Assembly: GCA_006218045.1 (NCBI GenBank)
Contig: VBWB01000001.1
Location: 310,001 to 374,000 of the forward strand
Direction of reading: 5' to 3'
DNA: 64,000 nt
Source: Stygiobacter sp.
GTDB taxonomy: Bacteria; Pseudomonadota; Alphaproteobacteria; Rhodospirillales; Magnetospirillaceae
A program made the translations under genes and the position numbers. Below, one piece after another: positions 1 to 9,539 of the stretch. The notes under the pieces were generated by a model that searched no databases, was not told the DNA's origin, and worked only from the letters and a program-made list of their open reading frames with translations. Each line of letters opens with the position of its first letter. The first letter of the stretch is position 1.

Positions 1-1577
1 CTATTGCCTTCTTGCACCGCCCGGATCAGGCTTTTGGTCGACATGGGGTTGGTGGGGTCGACGGGAAAGGCCTTGACCAGCCGCAGGAACGGCTTCACCC
101 ACCAGGCCCGCGCGGTGAAGGTGTTGACGGCGAAGATCGGCTTTTCCGGCATGAAGGCGGCCAGCAGCGCCGGGTCGAGGAAAGAGGTGTGGTTGACCAC
201 GATCACCGCTGGTTCGCCCGCCGCCGGCAGGTGTTCCAGGCCGCGCACCTCGACCCGGTAGAGACGGCGGAACAGCCAGGACAGCACGCCTTTCATGAAA
301 GTGTCGGGCAACAGGCCGCAGATGATCACCGCCACCACCAGATTGGCCAGACCCAGCACACCGAAGATGTCGGTGACGCTTAAGCCCATGGCCAGCAGGA
401 CAGCACTGGCCAGGGCGGCGGCGACCATGAAGCCAGCGTTGAACAGATTGTTGGCGGCGACCACGCGGGCGCGCACCGCCTCGTCGCTGCGTGCCTGCAA
501 GATGGCGTAAAGCGGCACGATATAGACGCCGCCGCAGATGGCGAACAGCAGCAGATCGGCCAGCAGCCGCCACGATTGCGGACGCGCCAGGAAGTGCGAC
601 AAGCTGGCCAAGGTGCCGTCGCCGTCGACGGGAGCGGCGGCGAACCACAGATCCACGGCGAACACGGTCATGGCCAGGGCGGCGAAGGGGACATGGCGGG
701 CCGAGACCTCGCCCTTGAGCAGGCGTCCGCACAGCACCGAGCCCAGACCGATGCCGACCGAGAACATGGTCAGCATCAGCGTCACCACGTGTTCGTCGGC
801 ATGGAGCACGTTCTTGGCGAAAGCGGGGAATTGCGACAGATAGGTCGCCCCCACCAGCCAGAACCAGGAAATGCCCAGCACCGACAGGTAAAGATCGCGC
901 TGGCGGCGCACCAGGGTGTAAAGCCCCATGGTTTCACCCGGCAGGTTGAAGCCGACCTTGACGCTGTCATTGCCGCCATGGGCGCGGGGCAGCGACAGGC
1001 TGGCGCCGAAGCCCAGCACCGCCAGCATGACCATGGACCAGGCGACCAGGGCCAAGCCACCCTCGACCAGCACCAAGGTGCCACCGGCGATGGTGCCGAT
1101 CAGGATGGCCAGGAAAGTGCCGCCCTCGATCAGGGCGTTGCCGCCCACCAATTCGCCATCGCGCAGATATTCGGGCAGGACGGCGTATTTGATCGGGCTG
1201 GTGAAGGTGGATTGCAGTCCCAGCAAAAACAGCGCACTCAGCATGCCGGGGATGTTCTGCGCCATCAAGGCCCAGGCCCCCAGGGCGGAAATGGCGATCT
1301 CGGCCCCTTTCCAGAACTTCATCAATCCGGATTTCTCGTAACGGTCGGCCATCTGGCCGGCGGTGGCGGAAAACAGGAAATACGGCAGGATGAACAGGCC
1401 GGCGGCGGTGGTCGCCAGCACCTGCGGGTCCATGCCGGCCTGGGCGCCAAGCTGGTAGACCACCAGGATGACCAGGGCGTTCTTGAAGAAATTGTCGTTG
1501 GCGGCGCCCAGGAACTGGCTGACGAACAGCGGCAGGAAACGGCGGCAGGCCAGCAGGTGAAAGGTTGCGTCAGCCAT
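1..1577 (-). CDS. MFS transporter fused to 1-acylglycerol-phosphate acyltransferase (LplT/Aas-like), 3' end outside window
   Basis: Manual reverse translation from ATG at 1577: MADATFHLLACRRFLPLFVSQFLGAANDNFFKNALVILVVY..., MFS helices, then acyltransferase motif VVNHTSFLDPALLAAFMPEKPIFAVNTF. Runs off the window edge, so not listed in the ORF track. Confidence 0.85.
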   Translation of the reverse strand, partial: MADATFHLLACRRFLPLFVSQFLGAANDNFFKNALVILVVYQLGAQAGMDPQVLATTAAGLFILPYFLFSATAGQMADRYEKSGLMKFWKGAEIAISALGAWALMAQNIPGMLSALFLLGLQSTFTSPIKYAVLPEYLRDGELVGGNALIEGGTFLAILIGTIAGGTLVLVEGGLALVAWSMVMLAVLGFGASLSLPRAHGGNDSVKVGFNLPGETMGLYTLVRRQRDLYLSVLGISWFWLVGATYLSQFPAFAKNVLHADEHVVTLMLTMFSVGIGLGSVLCGRLLKGEVSARHVPFAALAMTVFAVDLWFAAAPVDGDGTLASLSHFLARPQSWRLLADLLLFAICGGVYIVPLYAILQARSDEAVRARVVAANNLFNAGFMVAAALASAVLLAMGLSVTDIFGVLGLANLVVAVIICGLLPDTFMKGVLSWLFRRLYRVEVRGLEHLPAAGEPAVIVVNHTSFLDPALLAAFMPEKPIFAVNTFTARAWWVKPFLRLVKAFPVDPTNPMSTKSLIRAVQEGN

Positions 1578-2166
1578 GATGGACCTCGGTCGGTTGGCTG
1601 GTGGAAGCAAGTGCGCGCAGGCAGGCGGCATTGATCTGGTCGGTGAAGCGCGACAGCGGTGCTTGCAGGCGGCCATAGAGGATGGCGGTGGCCGGTTGCA
1701 GCATCAGCCCCAGGATCATGGCGGTGGCCAGGGCCGGATCACTGAGCCCGACTTCCCCGTCCCTGATGCCCTGTTCGACCAGATGATGAAGCACCGATAC
1801 CGGGTTGTCGGCGCCGTCGGCGATGCGCGGCAATCCCTGGTGCTGCACCAGCAGCAGAAAGCGGAACAGCGTCGGATCGTCGTCGTGGAAGCGGCAGACT
1901 TCACCGATGACCGCCGCTAGGCGGGGGCGAAAGGCCGTGTTCGGCGCCTGAAGTTCGGTCAGGCGATGGGCGAAGGCAGTGTAGTTGCGGGCGAACAGAT
2001 CGGCGACCAGATCATCCTTGGACGCGTAGTGCCGATACAAGGTGCCCTCGGCGATGCCGGCGGCCTGGGCCAGATCGCGGACGCTGGTTTCGGTCACCCC
2101 CTGTTGCACGAACAGCCGCAAGGCGGCTTCATGGATGCGCTGTCGGGTCGGTCGTCCGTCCTTCAT
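1570..2166 (-). CDS. TetR family transcriptional regulator
   Basis: TRQRIHEAALRLFVQQGVTETSVRDLAQAAGIAEGTLYRHYASKDDL HTH signature; ATG at 2166 preferred over the GTG at 2196 used in the track; overlaps the MFS start by 8 nt. Confidence 0.9.
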   Translation of the reverse strand: MKDGRPTRQRIHEAALRLFVQQGVTETSVRDLAQAAGIAEGTLYRHYASKDDLVADLFARNYTAFAHRLTELQAPNTAFRPRLAAVIGEVCRFHDDDPTLFRFLLLVQHQGLPRIADGADNPVSVLHHLVEQGIRDGEVGLSDPALATAMILGLMLQPATAILYGRLQAPLSRFTDQINAACLRALASTSQPTEVHHG

Positions 2167-2184
2167 GGTCAGGCGCCATTTAAT

Positions 2185-2196
2185 GTGAACGTTCAC
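2185..2196. promoter_or_regulatory. Candidate TetR operator GTGAACGTTCAC
   Basis: Perfect 12-bp palindrome about 20 bp upstream of the TetR ATG. Confidence 0.55.
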
Positions 2197-2275
2197 TCAC
2201 AATGAAGCAGACGAGTATGTTCGTCAAGGGGGGGATGTTGTAGGCTTGAGGAACGGAACGAAGCGGAGACCCGGC

Positions 2276-3463
2276 ATGTCCGAAAAAATCCTGCTCGTCG
2301 ATGACGAGCCCAAGGTGTTGTCGGCCCTGCGTCGCAGTTTGGGGCAGCGCTTCGCCCTGTCTTGCGCCAATGACGGGGCGGAGGCGCTGCGAATGCTGGA
2401 GTCCGAAGGCCCGTTCGCGGCGGTGGTCAGCGACATGCGCATGCCGGGCATGAACGGCGTCGAATTGTTGTGCGAGATCAAGCGCCGTGCCCCGGAAACC
2501 GTGCGCCTGATCCTGAGCGGTCAGTCGGATTTCAGCGACGCGGTCAAGGCCATCAACGAAGGGGCGATCTTCCGCTTTCACACCAAACCGGTCTCCACCG
2601 AGGCCTTGGTCGAATCCCTGGAAATCGCCTTGCTGCAACACCGCCACCAGAACCGTCACGGCGGCACGCCGGGGCTGGATCTGGCGCGCGAGACCGCGGC
2701 CTTGCGCAAGGCCTTGCGGGAGGACCAATTGCGCATCTTCGTCCAGCCGCAAGCCAGCCTGCTCGACGGCCACATCCATGGGGCCGAAGCGCTGGTGCGC
2801 TGGCAGCATCCCGAGCGCGGGCTGATCCTGCCCGGTCATTTCCTGCCCCTGGTCGATGCCGCCGGCATGAACGAGGACATCACCCGCTGGATGCTGGAAG
2901 CGGCCTGCCGCGAGTTGCACCGCTGGGATGAATTGGGGCTGTCGTCCCTGCGTCTGGCCGTCAATATGACCGTGTCCGACATCGCCGACAGCGGTTTTGT
3001 CCGGCGCGTCGCCGATTCCATGGCCCGTCACCGGGTCAAGCCGGGCAATCTGGAGCTGGAACTGACCGAAGGGGCGGCGGTGGAGGATATCAACCGCGCC
3101 CGTCTGGTGCTGCAAAGTCTGGCGGATTTGGGCGTGCAACTCAGTATCGACGATTTCGGCACCGGCTATTCGTCCTTGGGCTGGCTGCGCCGGCTGCCCA
3201 TCAACAAGCTGAAGATCGACCGCATGTTCATCGACGACATCGCCGACGATCCTGAATCCTATCGCTTCCTCGCCTCGGTGATGACCTTGGCGCGGGATCT
3301 GAACCTGACCACCCTGGCCGAGGGCATCGAAACCCTGGAACAGATGAAGCAGGTCAGCCGCACCGGCTGCGATCTGGTGCAGGGCTTTTTCCTGGCCCCG
3401 CCCATGCCGGCCGGGGATTTCCCCGCCTGGGCCATGGCCCGCGCCGCCACACCGGGACGATGA
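2276..3463 (+). CDS. Response regulator with EAL (c-di-GMP phosphodiesterase) output domain
   Basis: REC motif ILLVDDEPKVLSALRRSL...VVSDMRMPGMNG; EAL motifs EALVRW, ELTEGA, IDDFGTGYSSL, KLKIDRMF, EGIET, QGF retained. Confidence 0.93.
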   Translation: MSEKILLVDDEPKVLSALRRSLGQRFALSCANDGAEALRMLESEGPFAAVVSDMRMPGMNGVELLCEIKRRAPETVRLILSGQSDFSDAVKAINEGAIFRFHTKPVSTEALVESLEIALLQHRHQNRHGGTPGLDLARETAALRKALREDQLRIFVQPQASLLDGHIHGAEALVRWQHPERGLILPGHFLPLVDAAGMNEDITRWMLEAACRELHRWDELGLSSLRLAVNMTVSDIADSGFVRRVADSMARHRVKPGNLELELTEGAAVEDINRARLVLQSLADLGVQLSIDDFGTGYSSLGWLRRLPINKLKIDRMFIDDIADDPESYRFLASVMTLARDLNLTTLAEGIETLEQMKQVSRTGCDLVQGFFLAPPMPAGDFPAWAMARAATPGR

Positions 3464-3471
3464 GGCTGACC

Positions 3472-4182
3472 ATGGCCGAGATTTCCTACGTCTTCCATCT
3501 GCCCGACGGCCACAGCCAAACCATCACCCTGCGCTTCGCCGACGATACGTTCTTGCTGCAATTGGCCGAGGACGGGCAGCCGGAGGATTGGACCGCCCTG
3601 GCTTTCAAGCAATGCCCCCATTGCCCGCTAAGCCCGGACACGACGCCCCGTTGCCCGCTGGCCCGGGCGCTCAGCGGTTTCGTCCACGGCTTCGACGCGT
3701 TCTATTCCTATGAAGTGGCGATGGTCGAGGTGGTGACCGCCCAGCGCACCATGAGCACCAGCCATCCGTTGCAGGAAAGCATGGCGTCGATCCTGGGCCT
3801 GGTCGGTGCCGCTTCCGGTTGCCCGCACCTGGATTTCTTCCGCCCCATGGCCCGCTTTCATCTACCCTTCGCCACCGAGCAGGAAACCCTGCTGCGGGTG
3901 TTTTCCATCCATCTGCTGCGGGAATATCTGCGCTCGGGCGGGCAGGGCGACCAGAGGATCGGGCTGGGCGGCTTGCCGGCCCATTTCGACGCGGTGGCCA
4001 AGGTCAACCTGGCCATGGCCGAGCGTATCCGCGCCGCCTTCAAGAAGGATGTGGTGGTCAACGCCATCGTCATCCTCGACACTTTCGCCCAAGCGGTGCC
4101 GTGGGTGATTGAGGACGCGCTCAGCGAGTTGATGCCTTTGTTCGATCTGAGGGTCACTGACGGACCGGAACCGGCTCCTTGA
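3472..4182 (+). CDS. Conserved-looking hypothetical protein with CPHCPLSPDTTPRCPLA Cys motif
   Basis: Coupled to the RR-EAL gene (ATGA overlap if it starts at 3460); N-term YVFHLPDGHSQTITLRFADDTFLL followed by a Cys-rich motif. Confidence 0.75.
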   Translation: MAEISYVFHLPDGHSQTITLRFADDTFLLQLAEDGQPEDWTALAFKQCPHCPLSPDTTPRCPLARALSGFVHGFDAFYSYEVAMVEVVTAQRTMSTSHPLQESMASILGLVGAASGCPHLDFFRPMARFHLPFATEQETLLRVFSIHLLREYLRSGGQGDQRIGLGGLPAHFDAVAKVNLAMAERIRAAFKKDVVVNAIVILDTFAQAVPWVIEDALSELMPLFDLRVTDGPEPAP

Positions 4183-5308
4183 ACTGAAAGCTCTTGCGCA
4201 GGCTGCGCAGCCGTTCGATCTGGGGCGGCGATAATTGGGTGTTGGCGGCCAGGATCAGATGGCCGTTGGTCAGGCGCAGATCGGCCAACAGGGTATGACC
4301 GACCCGCAAGGCGGCCACCGGCACTTCCGTTTCCACCGATGGCGGCGCCTCGCCCCCCACCTCCAGGCAGGCGCGCACCTTGGCCAGCAAGCCCGGGTCG
4401 TATCGTTCCGACCGCAGATCCAGGCGGGCGAAGGCGGCGCGGGTCGGCGGTCCGCCGCCGGTGGCTTCGGCCAGATCCTTCAAGATCTTCAGCAGCCGGG
4501 CGTCGAAGGGGATGTCGTTGCCCTTGGGGCCGTCGGCGGGAAAGCCGCTGCCGTCGAAGCCGCGATCCTGCAACAGCACCACCTCCGCCACCTTGTTCAG
4601 GCGCGGGATATTGGCGATCAGGTTGCGCGCCGCCTCGGGGGCGCGCTCGAACACGGATTTCTCCGCCTCGGTCAGGCTCTGGCCGGCCTTGTGGCGGGCC
4701 AGCAGTTCCGGCGGGATGGCCACCTGGCCGATGGGGATCAGCATGGCCGCCACGTTCAATTGCCAGCGTTGCGGCAGCTTGAATTCCACCGTCAGCAGCC
4801 GCACCCATTCGCGCAGGCGGCTGGCCATGGCATAGGCGACGGGGTCGTTCATGGACACCACGTCGACCAGCACCTTGATGCTGCCCGACAGGGTCTTTTC
4901 CAGCAATTCCCGTTCCGCCGTGACCAGGCGGTATTGGGTCAGGGCGGCGTTGAGGCCGTCGGTCAGCCGCTCCACCGGGCACGGCTTGGTGAAAAAGCGG
5001 AAGATGGCGCCCTGGTTGATGGCATCCATGGCGGTCTGCTGGTCGGCATTGCCGGTCAGCATGATGCGCACGGTGTCGGGCGAGGCCTCCTTGACCTGTT
5101 TCAAGGTCTCGATGCCGTCCATTTCCGGCATGCGCATGTCGCAGACGGCGACGGCGAAAGGCTGTTGCGCCGTTTCCGCCTGACGGATGGCGGCCAGCGC
5201 CTCGCGCCCGCCCTGGGCGGTGGTGATGTCGAAACCGTCACTGAGCTGGCGGCGCAATGCCGCCAACAAATGATGATCGTCGTCGATGATCAGGATGCGT
5301 TCAGCCAT
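4154..5308 (-). CDS. Response regulator with degenerate HD-GYP-like output domain
   Basis: REC (ILIIDDDHHLLAALRRQL...VCDMRMPEMDG) plus HD-GYP-like region with AAMLIPIGQVAIP in place of HD..GK and DGSGFP in place of GYP. Confidence 0.85.
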   Translation of the reverse strand: MAERILIIDDDHHLLAALRRQLSDGFDITTAQGGREALAAIRQAETAQQPFAVAVCDMRMPEMDGIETLKQVKEASPDTVRIMLTGNADQQTAMDAINQGAIFRFFTKPCPVERLTDGLNAALTQYRLVTAERELLEKTLSGSIKVLVDVVSMNDPVAYAMASRLREWVRLLTVEFKLPQRWQLNVAAMLIPIGQVAIPPELLARHKAGQSLTEAEKSVFERAPEAARNLIANIPRLNKVAEVVLLQDRGFDGSGFPADGPKGNDIPFDARLLKILKDLAEATGGGPPTRAAFARLDLRSERYDPGLLAKVRACLEVGGEAPPSVETEVPVAALRVGHTLLADLRLTNGHLILAANTQLSPPQIERLRSLRKSFQFKEPVPVRQ

Positions 5309-6522
5309 CAGCCCAGCCTTTCCCGCCTTTCTGCCGCCAATTGCCGCCAGTGGCGGACCCGCCCATCCTTACGGATATCTATCAAATAGGCCATATCCAA
5401 CCTGTCGGGGCCAGGGGTTTGTGCCGGCAGCAGCGGGAAGGGCGGTCCCAGCGCCTGGGCCACATGGGCGGCCAGCAACACCGGGCTGGTGGCGGTGGGG
5501 GCGGCAGCGGGGGCGGCGGCGAAGGCCACCGCCTCGACGATGGAATCGGCAAAGCCCCAAAGCCCCAGCAGATAGGCGCCGATGATCGGGTGCGAGGTGC
5601 CGAAGACCTTTTGTTCCGCCTGGGCGTGGCTGAAGTGCGGGCCGACCAGGGCCATGGCCTCGGCATAGCGGTCGGGGGCGTGGTCCAGCAGCACCAGCGA
5701 GCCGATGGGCGACAGCATGGCGGCGCAATAAGCCGCCTTGCCCACCGCGTCGGCGGCGCCGTCGGCCAAAGCGACGGCTTCGGCCAGGGCGGCCATTTCC
5801 AGGCTGTAGCGGGTCAGATCGTCCAGCGCTGTCGGCGATACGCGGTCGATGTCCAATTGCCGGAACAGCCCCACATGCAAGGCCAGGGACTGCACGGTCT
5901 CCATCCCCAGGGTCTTGACCGCCTGCAACGCCGAGGTGACCTGGGCGGGGAGGGCGAAGAAGGCCGAATTGGTCAGCTTCAGGATCTCGGCGGTCATGGC
6001 CATGTCGCGGCCCAGAATGGCCGCCACCGAGGTGGCCGAGGCATCGGGCCGGGCCAGTTCCGCCATCAACTGCGTGATCACGCCGGGCAGGCTGGGCAGG
6101 TTGGACAGGCCGCCGATCACCGACAACAGCGCTGGGTCGGACAGGAAACGGCGCAGGGCCAGCGGGCGGGTGATGGCCGCTTTCAGGCTTTGCGGGTCGC
6201 AGGGCTTGGCCAGATAGATATGGGCCTGTTCCACCGTTTTCAGCACGCTGGCGGTTTCGGCATAGCCCGACAGGATGACGCGGATGGCCTGGGGATGGTG
6301 TTTGCGCACGCTCGCCAGCACCTGGGCGCCGTCCATGCCCGGCATGCGCATGTCGGTGACCACCACATCCACTTCGTTGCGTTGCAGCCAGTCCAGGGCG
6401 GCGCTGCCGGACTCAAAGAATTCCATCCGCCACTGATCGTCCATTTCGTGCATGGATCGGCGCAAACCCCGCAAAACATGCGGCTCGTCGTCGATGAACA
6501 CGATGCGCAATCTGTCGGTCAT
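5308..6522 (-). CDS. Response regulator with HDOD output domain
   Basis: REC (IVFIDDEPHVLRGLRRSM...VTDMRMPGMDG) plus HDOD-like LPSLPGVITQLMAELARPDASATSVAAILGRDMAMTAEILKLTNSAFF; ATG at 6522. Confidence 0.88.
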   Translation of the reverse strand: MTDRLRIVFIDDEPHVLRGLRRSMHEMDDQWRMEFFESGSAALDWLQRNEVDVVVTDMRMPGMDGAQVLASVRKHHPQAIRVILSGYAETASVLKTVEQAHIYLAKPCDPQSLKAAITRPLALRRFLSDPALLSVIGGLSNLPSLPGVITQLMAELARPDASATSVAAILGRDMAMTAEILKLTNSAFFALPAQVTSALQAVKTLGMETVQSLALHVGLFRQLDIDRVSPTALDDLTRYSLEMAALAEAVALADGAADAVGKAAYCAAMLSPIGSLVLLDHAPDRYAEAMALVGPHFSHAQAEQKVFGTSHPIIGAYLLGLWGFADSIVEAVAFAAAPAAAPTATSPVLLAAHVAQALGPPFPLLPAQTPGPDRLDMAYLIDIRKDGRVRHWRQLAAERRERLG

Positions 6523-9500
6523 GGTCCCGGTGCCGTGTCCTTGCTGTTCAGGCCATCCACGGGGAGGCGGATGGTGAAGGTCGCCCCGTCGCCGTCGACG
6601 CTGTCCAACGCGATCTGACCACCATGCTTGACCGTGACCACGTCGCGGCAGATGGCCAGACCCTGGCCGGTTCCCTTGCCCACCGCCTTGGTGGTGAAGA
6701 AGGGATCGAAAATCTTCTCGGCGATGCCGTCCGGCACGCCGTTGCCGCTGTCGGCGATGCTGATTTCCACCCAATCATCCCGCTGGCGGGTGGCGATGCG
6801 GATGGTCCCCGGCAAAGGTTTGCCGGATTCCTCGATGGCGTGGGCGGCATTGACGATCAGATTGAGGAAGACTTGATTCATCTCGCCAGCATAGCACACC
6901 ACCAAAGGTAAGTTATCATCCAGTTGGCGTACAACTTCCGCCACGTGCTTCCAGGTATTGCGGCAGACGGTCAGGGTGCTTTCGATGGCGCGGTTGAGAT
7001 CGGTGGCGCTTTGCGCCGTGGTGCCGGGGTGGGAAAACTCCTTCATGGACAGGACGATGCGGGCGATCTGGGCGACGCCGTCTTGCGATTCCTCGACGGC
7101 GATGGGCAGTTCTTCCAGCAGATAGGGCAATTTGGCGGCGGCGGCGGCCTGCTGGAAGGCGTCCGACTGGCGGGCGGCGTCGAGGATCGGCGGCAGCTTG
7201 GCTAGCGCGGTGGCGATGAAGCGCAGATTGTCGCCGATATACTGGACCGGGGTGTTGATTTCGTGGGCGATGCCGGCGGCCAACTGACCGACACTGGCCA
7301 GCCGTGATGCCTGCAACGCCTCGCGTTGGGCCTGCTTCAGGTTCTCGATGTCGCGGAACGAGATGATGGCGGCGCGCAACACCCCGTCTTCGCGGATGGG
7401 CGAACAGGCATAGGCCACCGCCAATTGGGTGCCGGTGGCGGTGATGAAGGCAGCGTCGTCGTCGCGCAGGGTGACGCCCTGATCGGTCACCTTTTGCCAG
7501 GGCGAGCCGTCGAACAGCACATCGCCGCCATCGCTGGCGCGCAGACGCATCAGTCCGTCGAGCATGTGCCCTTCCAGGTCACCTTGCACGGTGTCGCATT
7601 GCAACAGCCGCCGGGCCGAGGCATTGGCGAAAACCAGTTGGCCCAGGCGGTTGATGACCAACACACCTTCAAACAGGCTGTCGGCGATGCCTTTCAGGCG
7701 CTCGCGCGAGGCGCGCAGGGCCACCTCGGTGCGGTTGCGGATTTCCACCTCGCGTTGCAGCTCGCCGGTGCGTTCCGACACCAGCCGTTCCAACTGGCGC
7801 TGCTGGTCGGCCAAGCCTTCTTCGTAACGCAGGCGCAAGGTGGCATCGCGGAAGATCAGCACCGCGCCGGCCAGTTGGTCGTTCTCGCGCATGGGGGTGA
7901 CCTGATATTCCACATGAAAGAACGAACCGTCGAAGCGCCAGAACACGTCGTCATTGACCTGGATGGCGGCGCCGTGCAGATAGGCTTGGCGCACGGCGGA
8001 GGAATCGTAGGGATAGGGCTCGCCCTCGAAATCGTACAATTGGATCAGGGCATGGAAGCAGTTGCCGATCATTTCGTCCGGCGCATAACCCAAGATGGTG
8101 CCGGCGGTCTGGTTGGCGAAGGTGATGCGGCCCTTTTGGTTGAGGCCGATGATGCCTTCCCCCGCCGCCCCCAGGATCAGTTCATAGCGGTGGCGCAACG
8201 CCTCAAGCTCGGCTTCGCGCTGCTTCATCTCGGTGATGTCGGTGCGCACGCCGACGATGCCGCCGTCGTGGGTGCGGAATTCGCGGCTTAAGAAACAGCG
8301 GCCATCTTGCATGCGCACCAGGAACGGCTCGCCCGAGGCTTCCTGGTATTTTTGCATCCGCCAGTCCAGCCACTCGGTCAAAGACAATCCCTCCAGATGG
8401 AAGATGCCGGCGGCCAGACCGGCGTGGACGATGTCCTCGAAATGGGCGCCGGCGAACACCTGATCGGCGGCGGTACCGAAGGTCTTGCGGTACTGGCTGT
8501 TGAAAATGACCAGCCGGTCGTCGCTGTCGAACACGCCGATGGCATCGACCAGACTTTCGATGGCGTCGGCCAGATATTGCTGGGCCAGCTTGGCCCGGCT
8601 TTCCGCCGCCGCCTCGCGGGTGATGTCGGCGCCGACGCCGCGATAGCCGCTGAAGCAACCATCGGTGCCGAACATGGGTATGCCGCTGATGCGGATGGTC
8701 TTGGCATCCTTGCCGTCTTGCGGCCCCACATGGAAGACCACGTCACGAAACGGGCGTTGCGCCTTGATGTCGGCGGTATGGCTGGCGGCCAGCCGGTCGT
8801 TGTCGTCGCCCAGGCCGATATCGAAGAAGGAATGGCCCAGGATCGCCGCCGGTTTGACGCCCAGCACGCTGGCGATGCGTTCGGAAACGAAGGTCAGGCG
8901 GTAATCGGTATCGGTTTCCCAAAACCAGTCCGACGCCGATCCGGCCAGATCGCGGAAGCGGCTTTCGCTTTCGCGCAGGTCGTATTCCATCTGCTTGCGG
9001 GCGGTGATGTCGCGGATGATGCCGATGAACGAGCGGCGACCGGCGCTTTGCACCTCGCCGATGGCCAGTTCGGCGGGAAAGTCCTCGCCATTTTGGCGCC
9101 GGGCGACGATCTCGCGGCCGATGCCGATGATGCCGGCCTGACCGGTGCGCAGGTATTGGGAAATGACCTGCTGATGGCCGGAATGGGCTTGGCCGCCCAT
9201 CAGCAGGTCGATGGATACACCAAGCAGGTTTTGGGTGCTGTAGCCGAAAATACGTTCGGCGGCTTTGTTGAAGCTCTCGATCTGCCCCAATTCGTCGATG
9301 ACGATGACCGCTTCGCCCACATTGTCCATGGCGACGTTGAAGCGGGCCTCGGCGTCCTGGCGCACCCGCCGCGCCGCCGCCTCCAGGTCGGCTTGCAGGG
9401 CCTCCAAGGCGTTGGCGTTGAGCGCGCGTTCGGCGTCCGCCTCGTCATAAGCGGCGCTGACCATCCGGCACAGCAATCCCACGTCGACCGCGCCGTTATG

Positions 9501-9539
9501 GGTGGCCTTCTGCAATTGCCGCTCGATCAGCTTATGCAT
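6519..9539 (-). CDS. Multi-PAS/PAC sensor histidine kinase (apparently soluble)
   Basis: Several PAS/PAC segments (e.g. [22 protein letters not shown]-type), H-box [23 protein letters not shown] boxes [47 protein letters not shown]; no obvious TM segment. Confidence 0.93.
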   Translation of the reverse strand: MHKLIERQLQKATHNGAVDVGLLCRMVSAAYDEADAERALNANALEALQADLEAAARRVRQDAEARFNVAMDNVGEAVIVIDELGQIESFNKAAERIFGYSTQNLLGVSIDLLMGGQAHSGHQQVISQYLRTGQAGIIGIGREIVARRQNGEDFPAELAIGEVQSAGRRSFIGIIRDITARKQMEYDLRESESRFRDLAGSASDWFWETDTDYRLTFVSERIASVLGVKPAAILGHSFFDIGLGDDNDRLAASHTADIKAQRPFRDVVFHVGPQDGKDAKTIRISGIPMFGTDGCFSGYRGVGADITREAAAESRAKLAQQYLADAIESLVDAIGVFDSDDRLVIFNSQYRKTFGTAADQVFAGAHFEDIVHAGLAAGIFHLEGLSLTEWLDWRMQKYQEASGEPFLVRMQDGRCFLSREFRTHDGGIVGVRTDITEMKQREAELEALRHRYELILGAAGEGIIGLNQKGRITFANQTAGTILGYAPDEMIGNCFHALIQLYDFEGEPYPYDSSAVRQAYLHGAAIQVNDDVFWRFDGSFFHVEYQVTPMRENDQLAGAVLIFRDATLRLRYEEGLADQQRQLERLVSERTGELQREVEIRNRTEVALRASRERLKGIADSLFEGVLVINRLGQLVFANASARRLLQCDTVQGDLEGHMLDGLMRLRASDGGDVLFDGSPWQKVTDQGVTLRDDDAAFITATGTQLAVAYACSPIREDGVLRAAIISFRDIENLKQAQREALQASRLASVGQLAAGIAHEINTPVQYIGDNLRFIATALAKLPPILDAARQSDAFQQAAAAAKLPYLLEELPIAVEESQDGVAQIARIVLSMKEFSHPGTTAQSATDLNRAIESTLTVCRNTWKHVAEVVRQLDDNLPLVVCYAGEMNQVFLNLIVNAAHAIEESGKPLPGTIRIATRQRDDWVEISIADSGNGVPDGIAEKIFDPFFTTKAVGKGTGQGLAICRDVVTVKHGGQIALDSVDGDGATFTIRLPVDGLNSKDTAPGP

